Below, one piece after another: positions 51,514 to 62,900 of a stretch of 64,000 bases of DNA; positions within the stretch are counted from its first letter, which is position 1; each line of letters starts with the position of its first letter. The notes under the pieces were generated by a model. The model was not told the DNA's origin. It saw nothing but the letters and a program-made list of their open reading frames with translations, and searched no databases. The DNA comes from Centroberyx gerrardi (taxonomy: Eukaryota > Chordata > Actinopteri > Beryciformes > Berycidae), in NCBI RefSeq assembly GCF_048128805.1, contig NC_136003.1, positions 21,343,340-21,407,339 of the forward strand, read 5' to 3'. Made by a program: the position numbers and the translations under genes.

Positions 51514-54500
51514 AGGTTGTACCTGTATGAAATATTCTAAACCACAGTTAGAAAAATAGTATAATATTATATTAGCAGACATAGTCAGACCATTCCTAGG
51601 CCTTGTCTTATCAACAGCAACTGAAGTGTGTCCTTGCAACCACAGAGAATGATATGTAACATTAGACAACAAAGCAGATTATTCCTTGCATGATTCATTT
51701 CAATTTACGCACCGTAGGCTACATGCTCATTGTAATACTCACCTTATTCTCTCAGCAAGAGTCTGTGTTATTACGCTGATTCTCTTGGCGCTCAGATTCT
51801 ACTCAGTACTGCATGGTGTGAATATCACATGGTAGTTTGTTTGAATACACTGCTGGAATCTCAACTACAGCTACAGCCTACTACATGTCATACTGCATGA
51901 ATGCACACAGTGATAGAATGCTTTTTTGTTTATATGTAGAATGATATGTAGAGTCTGCTGTCTATTATATGTCCTGCACTATCCCCTTGTACTACATGTG
52001 AGGTCTTATTGCCCCTGTACCATTTGTACCAGTATGTCACTTTGTGAGTTGTTGTCTTCCCACACTAGTTTCACAAAGAGAAATTCCTGTACATTTCTTG
52101 CACTTGCTGAATGAAGTGGTTCTGGTTAAACTATATAACTTTACTAGATTTGCCTGCTGGTGGCTGCTAGCCTGCATACCTCCATACCTCAAGGTACTTA
52201 GAAGGCATTTACTGGCAAAAACAGAGAAACAATAAAAGGTAAAAAAAAAAATGGTTGTCATGGTGATAATCTGCCCAACCCCACAGTATGCCTCTTATTA
52301 GTATTGTGTTGCTATAATGCAGTAACTGTTACAGCCCTTTGTGTGTGTGTGTATGCATTTGTCTGCTTGCTTGCGTGTGTCTCTGTGGCTCTGGGTGCTA
52401 CTGCCAGGCCAGACCGTGGAGCATCTCAACTGTCAAAGCCCTGTCACTAAACTCCAAGCTTGGCTGTTACAGTTGTTGCTGCTGCATTTGCTGCTCGCTG
52501 CCGTGCTATGAGCTTTCCAGCCAGTGCCAGGCCCTGGGCTGCTCTCTGTGCTACAGTGCCAGTCTGCTGCTGACTGGCACTGTAGCAGCATTGTGGCAGG
52601 CAGGGAAAGTGGGTCATGCAGCAGCAGCATTAGAAGGATGGAGCAGCAATGTGGGCCTCGGCCAGTAAACGGCTTTGGAACAGCAGCAATCTGCTGCAGC
52701 ACCGCTTTATATTAAAGCTCCACAGAATGATCTGTGTCAAACAAACACATGACATAGCGCACATACTGTATATGCAGACACAAGTCACAAACGCTCAAGT
52801 CGCGCCATGCTTGTTGCTGACAGCCAAACACTCGACTGCCATTTAATCTATCAAGCCAAGCACTGTTGACGACTGACTGCTTTGTTATTGATACCTCACA
52901 CATCTTACATCATTGCTATTCAGTGCATGCTCAACCTCAGCTGATGCTGTGCCATACATATAAATCCAGGAGTGTAGGGTTATCCTGAAAGGGAAGCTTT
53001 GTAGACGGCGCTTCCTGAGGCTTCTCTGGAGTCAGCCACAGTGACGGTGCCTCCGGCTCCCTCCAGCTCCCTCCAGCTCCCTCCAGCTCCCTCCAGCTCC
53101 CTCCAGCTCCCTCCAGCTCCTGCTTGCTGCGTATCTCTACTGATAGCTGTCCCTCTGGTGGTGGCCCAGCCCCCATCACTCCTCAGATTGAGGATAAAGA
53201 TCTGTGAAGATTAGAGATAATCTGCCATCCAGACTGAACGTCATCATCCACCAGTGCATGACACACCAGAGATGACCACTGACTCACCATGCACCTAACA
53301 TCTCTGGAAACATCAAACCAATTTGTCGCATTTATTGTTTGCTGTGAAGCTGCTGTGTAATCATAATTATGTATTTCAAATATACTGTTATGGATTACGC
53401 TAGAGAAGTCTATCAGTTGGGCTTATGCATTTGTTCCCACCGTGACAAAGTAAGTCATGTAGCCATAATGCGGCTAACCCCTGTTGGTTTTGGATAGGCA
53501 CTGACACTTTGTCTTAAATCATACCGCTGTGTTGGCAGGTTTTCGGTCAAGTGAGCATCAATCAAGAGCTTAGCTGAAATTAGAAGTGGCAGACTCTATC
53601 CCCGGATCAGGAATGCTAAACATCATCTCACAACATTTGTTCTGCCATCGGCCTTAGCTGAGAGGAAACTAATGTGGGCTAGTAATTAAACTTTTCTTTG
53701 GTGATGGTTTTTGTTTTGAGATGAGACAATAAAAGCAATTTTGCCAGATGACATCATTGACCTCGAAATGTGGTGTTTAAATGAAAAAGGACATTATCCA
53801 AATGGGTTTGGCATAATGCGAACCTGCTTTTTCTTGCTTAAGCATTTAGGTATGCCAGTGTTCATAGAACCATGTGCTTTGAGAGGACCTCCTGTCCAAT
53901 ACCCCCTGCTGGGCCCCAGACCTGCCTGATCCCCCTGTTTGTCTCCATCTCCCCCTCAATAGGCACCAGGCACTAGGCTGGGGGGATGGGGTTAAGTCAT
54001 ATTTCAGACATAATTAAGATTTTGCCTTCATCATAATCTCACTTAATGATCAGTAAGATGCCTTTGCATTCTTTGTTTGGCTCTGTTGTTGACATGTGCA
54101 AGCAGATTTGCCAAATAGGGCCGTAATGATTTAATGTTGATGGGGTTAATTGATGGAGTATTAATTTTTCCTCTGCCTGTCACATCGGTTTGAGGGGGAC
54201 TAACTGTTTGCTGGCTGGAGGTTTCCAAGCGGAGAGCCGGTGTTAAGCCGGGAGCACCGAGCACTGCTGTGGTCAGGCTTGTGTTGAGATGCATTGTGGG
54301 TCAGCTGGTTGGTTGTTATGGTGATCTGGCAGGCTCTGAGCTGTGTGTTCCAGAGTTGCTCCTCTCTCCCCTCTCATTAGGGAAACTTGTGATTTGGCTT
54401 AGCGAGCTCTCCAGGGTCGGCGACGGGAAATCCACTAACACCCCCCTTCTTCTCCCCTTTCATTCCTCTCTTTTGTGATGAATTACCCTCCACTCCCTCC

Positions 54501-57500
54501 TCTGAATAATTACTGTACAGCATAACAACAGGGCAGGACACTTTCACTTGGTCTGTCATTCTCTCTTGCTTATTCTCTCTCTTTTTCTCTCTGTCATCTC
54601 CTTTCACACCGTGACCAGTCTTACATTCCCACATACTTTTACACTGTGTAGATCACTGCGAAAATATGTAACCTACCTTTTAAAATAACTTGCTTTATTT
54701 TAAAGAGTTTTCATTTGGTGTGTTTTGAAAGTGCAGCTGTTGCTCAGGTAACAGTAGAATTGAGCTCAACATTCATGTACTCCGATAGCGTGCGATCTCT
54801 GCCAAGCAATGGTGCTCTGAATCAGTCACATCCTGGTTGGCTCTGCCCAGCCTTCATGGCAGCCCTCTTTCTGCAAGGCCCTCAGCCCCGGGCCCTATAT
54901 CAGGCTATTTGTCCCCCTCTGCACTGCAGACATTTCCACTGAACAGACAAGCCATGTCTCGCAGACATACAAGCAGCATCCCTTGTCTTGGCAACAGTGT
55001 TGGCAGGGCAGGCGAGCCCGGGCCACACAGCTCCCAGGGACTGACTGCAGCACATCCTGAGAGCCAGGCCCAATGCTATCTGACAGGCCTTTGCTGGCAT
55101 CGCCCGCCCTGCCTGCCCCAGCGCCGGGCCTGCCCAGGTCAGCACTTTATATCAAGGTTGAGTAGACAGACACGCAGACAGGCCTCATGCGTGCAGCAGC
55201 GTAGCCATCAGCACTCAGCTGGGGCACCGTAAGAAGTTACAGTAAGAATGTCTGGCCTCTGAGGTGGAATTTGTAAGTAGTAAAGGGGAACAGGCACCGA
55301 TTTGCACAGATTAGGCTCAAACCTGAAGATTGGGGGATTGAAGGAATGGCCCCATGACAGGAATGTGTTGTTTGCGACCTGCCTGTCCTCTCTGTTGGCC
55401 AGAGTTAATTATTATAACAGGGAGCTTGTTGCCGTTAGCCAATAGTGAAGAGGGAGGGGGCTGCTGTGTTGGATGGCAACTCGTGTAGATTATGTAGAAC
55501 ACAAAGTGACACAGATAGAGGAGACATAGATAGAGGGATTTTACACTGATGGGTACGGAGGAAGACTTGTTTCTAGAATAAGCACACAGAGTAATCAAAA
55601 GTCCTTCCAATCAGAAAGTATGTCAAGTTGTGAAATGTATTAAGGCCTATGGCCTAAGCTCATGTTAGCATATGTTAGCTCCATTTTTAGCTGCGACCAG
55701 CAGCTAGTATAAGTCTCTCAGGCAATGCACATGTGCCATTGCGGGACACGGTTATAAAGACTCCATGAGCCTGACTGCTGCCGAGTGAGTCAATTTAGCG
55801 CCAAGCTAGTCACAGCTTATCACAAATTACGTGCTTGTTTTCTCTAACATGTCACCCAGCTCTGCAGTTCTGTGACTTTGTTGAAGCCTCAGTGAGCTTT
55901 AGTCTAGTGGAGGCTGATGAATCAGAAACAACTTTACTTGCCAAGTACATTGCATGCACAAGTAATTTGACAAGAACATACATAAGAAAATTGTAAACAA
56001 GAATTGTAAATAAGAAATTACATTGTGACAATTAACCATGGTATTTCTGTGGTGAAAGGACAGAGAAGTGCAAATCTTTACTAGTGAGGAGGATTTAGTA
56101 AACAGAATACTGTACATATCAGTAAAAGGGTGCAGGTGCCTCTTGTAAAGTAAAGCCAGGAGTGCAAAATGACTAAGGGGGATGAGTTCACAGCAGTGGT
56201 GGTGGGGATAGGTGGTGTCCAATGTCAGAGATGCTCCGGGATAAGAGGTGGGGGGTGGGGTGGGTGGGGGTGGGGGTCCGTGACTGTCTGACATACAGGG
56301 GAAAGCCTGAAGACTCCGCTAGCAGCTCTGGTCTACACTCGTCCTTCAGACCTCCTGTCCTGAATCCCACCCAAGGGAGCCGTTGTTTCCTCTGCTCTTA
56401 CTAACTCTCTGGCATTATTTAGGTCTAGCTCTTTGGTATTCAGTTCCACTCCACCTTTTAGGTCAAAGGTTGCTCCAGTTGGTGGTGGTGACTAACACTG
56501 TCAGACATAACAGGGGGAGCGCTTGATTTTACCTGCAAATTAAGAGAGTGGAAGTGTAAATAGAGTGCACTTCAAATTGTTCAAATATTTGAGATCGTTG
56601 GCAGCACTGTGGAGGTTAGACATGTGAAGTACTGTAAGTCTTAGTCTATGGTAAAGAATACCATGGCTCAAAGTGGAGGTAGTAGCTTGAGGCCCCATGG
56701 CGCGAATGGAGCACAAAAACTAATGAGCTAACGGGTTTACAAGAGTTAAGGCGCTCTCTCTGACTGAGCTGATAATGTTGGTGGTGTGGTTTAATGGACT
56801 CTGGCCATTAGAAAGGCCTCTGTAATGGACTCTGGCTACGAAAGAAAAAAAAAGAAAAAGCACTAATGTCTGTTGGATGGAAACGCTCGGGGATGTTAAA
56901 TATGTGTAGACAAGAGCTTTATTGTTTGACAGTTGTGTTGGTGTGGAGAAAAAAAAGAAAGTTGAAATAGGTTTTACACTCGCGTTGTGGTTCCGATACA
57001 CACAAACACACAAAGACACTGTCATGCACAGTCTGAAACTGCAAAAAGGATCTGGAATACCTGTGTCTGACAGAGAATGTAGCTCTTTCTAGTGTTCCCT
57101 GGTGAACCAGTTACAGCGCCTCATTTTATCCTGCAGTCTGTCACACATGAGTCATACAGCCATATTTCACTGCACAGCAGAGGAGGAAGCAGGAGGAGAG
57201 GGAAGCAAGGGAAGGCAAATAAAGGGAAAGCAGCTGAGGAATGAAAGTCCTTATGATTGGGAGGCATGTGTTATCATATTATATTGATCCATTTCCTCCT
57301 TAATGATTGTACAAACGTAGGTCCAAAGTTCACCCACACGCATTGATACATGTGCTTGCTGAGGACTCCCACACCAGTTCCCATCTTGTCAGTGTTTCTG
57401 CTGACTCAGAGCTGGCCCCTGGAGACCCCTAGAGGCTGCGGGCGGTACATAACCTCAGCGCTGCAGTAGTGAGCGATCCCCTTCTCTGGTCTGCGTTAGC

Positions 57501-59901
57501 ACTGAGCCGTGCCCTGCCAGAGCAGTAGAAATGTCACTGGCCAGCATTATTACGTTAGCTGTAATTGATTGATGCTATAAACGCTGTCTGGGCTCTGTGG
57601 CTTTCGCTGTGACTGTGTCCCTGACGGTTCCTCTTCTCTCTCCCATATGATTGGTTCAGAGTGCCCACCTGGCGGTGATGGATGCCCTGATGGCCGTGGG
57701 AGCCATGGAGACGGTGACTGCGGTGAAGACATGTGGTGCCGCGGAGCGGATGGGCGGAGCTTCCAGCTGGGAGGAGGCTCTGCTTCATTGGGTTAACGGG
57801 GTAAGGAGCAGGCCAGAGATGGACATGTCTGTTTCTTTCCAACATGACTCATTGTGGTCTCTTATCAGGTTTCTCTCTCAATAAGCCAGTTGTACAGATG
57901 ACCCAACATCTGTTTTTCTTCAGAAACAAGATTACAGTAATTAAGAAATCCAGTATGTTTTTAAAAATGTGGCTACAACACAATATAGTCAGATCTGCTA
58001 ACACAATGTGCATTAACCATACTTGATGCTATTTCTCTCTCAGTTAAACCAGAAGCTGAGAGAGTGTACAGAAGGAGCCCAGAGTGACCCATCTCAGGCC
58101 AGTACAGAGCCCCAGCCTGTTCAGCCCTCTGTGAGTACTCAGTTACACATCCAGTGTATCTCTAACTCTCGCCACACATCATCATATCCAAACACGCATG
58201 ATAATCTCTCTGGGATTATGCACTTTACTCTTACATAAAACATTTACTTTGAAGCACATGAAGTGCAGTGTATTAAGCTTATCAAGTATTCATATTGTTG
58301 ATACTGCTGCACTTACCAACTTGCAAGCCTTCTACCACTCTTACACACTACAAGCACAAGAAGTATATGTTGGCTGGCACACAATAAAAATGAGGGCAGT
58401 CTTTTTCCTTTGTCAACGAGGTTGCCTTGTCATTTTTTTAAAAAGCACCGTCATCACAACCCTTTCTCTTGTTTCTCTAGTTCTTCCACTGTAGCTGTAA
58501 TACCTCTCCTTATCCTCCTGTTCTCCACTTCCCTTTCTTTCTCTATCTCCTTTCCTCCTTCCTCCTCTCTGACAGTGTCCTACTCGCTGGTACTGGAAAC
58601 TTGTTCCTGTAAGTTCCCTCCTTTCCTCTGCTCCCTCCCCCTGTCCCTCCATCCCTCCAGTTTCTTCATCTACTTTATCAGCAAATGTCTGATGGTCAGG
58701 TGTGTCTTCTCTCTCCATCTGCTGGTGTGAGAATGCTAGTGTGCCTCACATGCTAGTCTGCATTAAACTGCACACGTCGCCGTGCCGAGGTCATGGGGCG
58801 GGGCAAGACAGGGAGGGGCAAGGTATTGTTTGTTGATACTCGAGTGGTGCATGAATCACAATCAGTACTCTACCAGGCCTAGAAATTGACATTTACAACC
58901 TGTTCCTCTGGTCCCCCTGTGAGACAGAGAGGTGTGTGTGTGTGTGTGTGTTTTAGAATGGCTATGGGGGATGATAGAGTCAGGCTTCTAGTCAGCTGGT
59001 CAGTGCTGACAGTGAGTCGTTTGTCTGTATTCAGTACTTCTACCTGTTGTAGAGGCATTGTATTCTCTCTCTCTCTCTCTCTCTCTGCCTCTCGTTCTTT
59101 CTCTCAGCCTCCTGAGACCCTCACTTGTCCCACTTTCTACTGACAAAATCCTGGCTGTTTCTGCTCTGATTAAATCACTCCCCTGGCTTCTGCCATTTGC
59201 CTGCCTACCTTCCCTCCCTTATACATTAGCATGGTCTTTCTTGGTCCTCTCTTTTCGTTCGTACTGGAATTCTTTTTGAACGCTGTTTTATGTTATGTCT
59301 CATGAAGTGTATATTGACTTTATGAGCACCCACCTATGTTTGGAGAGTCCTGGCTTTGATGTTTGTTTTAATATTAACTAATATGACAAATACTTTGTTA
59401 TGCAACCATTAACAAGATAGCATTGAGATCACACTGCAGGATTCGACAGTGTCCTTTTTTCCCCCATTTAGTAGCTCTCCCTCTCTTGCTCTCTTTTCAG
59501 CTCCGCTACAGGAAGGATAAAATGCAGTCCAAACAGAAGCCCATCTTCCCGGTGGTGAATGAAGTGAAAGACCTGTCCAATGGATGTGCTGTTGCTGCTG
59601 TTATACACTACTATTGCCCTGGCCTGCTAAGACTTGAAGGTACCAGCAAGCCTTGTAACCATGAGCTATAATGGAGTGAAGAGCACTGGCTTTTTTCTTG
59701 GTGTGTTTATGTCCGTTTTAATGGGGTTTTTGTTCTTCTTCTTCTCTCTGTGCAAGATGTTTGTATGAAGGAGTCCATGTCCGTAGCAGACAGCTTGTAC
59801 AACCTGCAGTTTATCCGTGAATTCTGTGACAGCTGTTTGAAGAGCTGCTGTCCGTTGACGCTGGAAGACATGCTGTACACACCACAGGAGCTTCAGGTAC
59901 A

Positions 59902-59942
<41 letters not shown>

Positions 59943-62900
59943 CTAAAGACCCGTGATTGACCATTGAATTCTGTATTGTCCTTTTACAATACAATGGCCT
60001 AATACATTCTGTGTGATGTGTTTAGTTCAACTTGCTGAGCTTCCTAGCAGAGCTGCTTAGCTGGTTTGAAGTACGAAGGCCTGAGTTTGTTCAGCCAATA
60101 GACACATCAGGTAAGTGTGACCATTTTCGTGTTGCTGTGTGACTGTAATCCCACTAGTAAAATCACAACAATCCCAGGAATAACTGTGACAAGGTCTAAT
60201 GAGTTTTCTTTTCTTTAGATGGCTCCACACCAGTAACGCCGAGTGGTAACAGGTACAGAAGTTTTCATAGTCATTTTGCTTTTGTGGTCTGGTGTATTTT
60301 TTTTGCAAAAGCACTTGTATGAACTGAAAGTATTTCTTTGTTTTCTGTGTCTGTGTTTTACAGTGGCTCTCCTTCTATCTTCAAGAAGCCCTTCCTCCCC
60401 ATCTCCTCCCCTGTGTCACCAGCAGGTGTGTCAGGTAAGTCCAGTCATCATTACATGAAGCTACCATATGTTTAATTTGTCAGTGTCCTTTTACCATGTG
60501 GTTCATATATTTTGCTCAGCGCTTGTTTGCCTGTTGACTGTGTATCATTATGTGTTGAGTGTTGGCCCTATTCTTATCTTTATGGATGTTTGTCCATGTC
60601 AATATTTATTTCTTTTATTGGTGTATTGTTTTGGTTGATTTGTGCATCCCTGTGTGGTGTGCATGCCTTTACTTGTGTTTGTGTGTGTCCCAATGTACTC
60701 AGGATCTTTGATTCAGTCTACCTCAATGTCTCATATAGAAGGAGTTGGAAAGACATGGAGCAAGAAACCTCTCAGGTAGGCCCCCCCATATATTCACTGA
60801 TACACTGTGTATATCTGTGTATTTTGAGTGTGCTTATACTCACTTGTATCCTTCTGCTTAGCCGCCCCTTGTCAGCAGTGTCCTTCAGCATTCCCTTTGG
60901 CCTGGACAGTGATGTGGACATTGTGATGGGCAACCCCGTCATAACCCGCTCCGTCAGCTCAGACCAGCTCAACCCAGCAAGCCAAACCATGATCCGGGTG
61001 CCCTACACCCCTCCTGAAGACCTCAGCCATTTGCTTAGCAAACCCCCTGGCCCTAATGGTCCCCAGAGAGCCTCCTGGGCCACCCAGAGTCCCAGCATTC
61101 CCCGGCTGGCAGAGGAGAATGGCCTAGGGGAGAGTGAGACGGGAGAGCTGCCTACCATCGAAGAGGCCCTTCAGATCATCCACAATGAGAGCAAGCTGGA
61201 GCCTCGCTTACACCCAGACGGTGCTCCTGATGGCTTCTACCTCCACTCTCCTGATGACCCTGCTAGTTCCAGACATAACAGCAGCCCTGCCCCCATCAGC
61301 TGCTCCGCCCCAACACGCTCAGGAATGATGTACCGGCCCGCAGGAGAGTCCAGGGAGCCCAGTCGCACTAGAAACACTTCTGAATGTTCACGAGACGATG
61401 ACTCCGTCTTGAGAGATGGCAGTGTAGACTCAGACGCCTCAGAAGACCTTCCTAAGGCCCAGTCCACTCCAGCCACACCTGCTGCTGGTGCACGCTCTGT
61501 CAGAGGCCATGGCAACGATGTATCTGACAGCGGTGTGAAGATGACCAGTTTTGCAGAGCGCAAGAAGAAGCAGATTATCGATTCTCCCAAAACCAGTGAG
61601 CCACCTTCTCCTCAGATGACCACCTGGGCACAGAAGTCTGATGAAAGCCCCAGCAAGAGCCCACAACTCACTACTGAGATGTCTGAGCTGGGAGCTCGGC
61701 TTGAAGAGAAGCGCAAGGCCATTGAAGCCCAGAAGAAACGCATTGAGGCCATTTTTGCAAAACACCGGCAAAGACTAGGCAAGAGTGCCTTTCTCCAGTT
61801 GAAGAAGGAGCATCGTGAGGATGAGAGAGAAGGGGAAGAAGGGGATGGCCAGGTCAGCACCTCCTCCACAGAAGAAGACCTCTGTCGCTTGACGCTGGAG
61901 GAGAGGCTGGCTCGAATGGAGGAAGAAGAGCAGCAGGAACAAGACGAACAGCGCCCCTTAGCGGAGGATGAGGGTAATGATAAAGCAGGGCTTCGGCTTG
62001 ACAAACCGGTTACTTCCTCCAAGGACAAGGCAGGTACACCAGGGGAGAAGGGGGCTGGGACACCTGGTGAGAAAACGGTAGCTCCTCTAGGGGACTATAA
62101 CAATGCTGTATCCAAGCTGACTGCAGCCCTGAGCTCTCTACAAAGTGACATGCAGCGTCTGTCTGAGCAGCAGAGCCAGCTAATCAGGAAGAAAGCTGCA
62201 GCTCCCAGCAAGTCCTGGGTCATCCCACCCAGCCCAAAAACCTCCACCCCAGCCCCTGCACGCCTGTCCCGAGAATCTACCCGAGACCTCAATTCTGCCT
62301 CCTCCTCTCCGTCGCCATCCCGTAAAATCACAAACCACACCACTCCCCCCAAATCCCCCCAAGTGGCCCACCGTAGAGCCCAGTCTGTACCCCCTAAAAG
62401 CCCCAAACACCACCACCACACTCGTCCCCTGGACGTCAAAGGCCCAGCCCTGTCACGGGTCCTCACCCCACCTCAAAATGTGGACCGCATCCCCCACCTG
62501 CGCCGCGTGAATCCCTGGCAGTGCCAGGTCCAGACTTCTTCCTCCTTCTCCATTGGCTCCTCTGACAACCTGGATGAGCTGCGCTCATCTGCACCTACTC
62601 CTGTGCCTAGCATCACACCCATACCCACACCATCCCCAACACCAACCCCAACCTCCACTACCCGTCCCCCAGCAGAGGACGCCCTGTCAGATGTAGGCTC
62701 CAATGACGATCATAGTATATTTAGCATGGACCTGGAGGCCGGGCCCTCGCAGGTGGCTCTGGCCAGGAAGGAGCAGCCCACTGGTGGGGGCAGCAGCTCT
62801 GGAGCCCCGTCAGAGTGCTCCTTCGAGAGTGACGTCCCTGCGGCGATGTTTAATGGCAAACGCAGCAGCCTGATTGAGATCTCCCTGTCGGCTCTGAGAG

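Larger units (their letters stand above)
50419..57659. other. camsap3 intron 2
   Basis: 7.2 kb with no recognised gene. It holds a (TG)n tract 51467-51511, a perfect hairpin 52549-52587, a 10-bp minisatellite 53050-53120 and a dispersed repeat 55918-56220. Open frames within it show no recognisable similarity. Confidence 0.7.

Noticed and set aside
53050-53120. Regular repeats that could suggest a CRISPR array
   Set aside because: Contiguous 10-base units with no spacers in a fish intron: a minisatellite.
54837-55232. 131-codon plus-strand frame in camsap3 intron 2
   Set aside because: GC-rich, no similarity recognised, no good splice sites in phase with camsap3.
60512-60861. 5' extension of the long plus-strand frame (833 codons from 60512)
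   Set aside because: The frame reads through introns. The exon starting at 60862 has an acceptor (TGCTTAG) and joins in phase to 60703-60775; the upstream part is intron or another frame.
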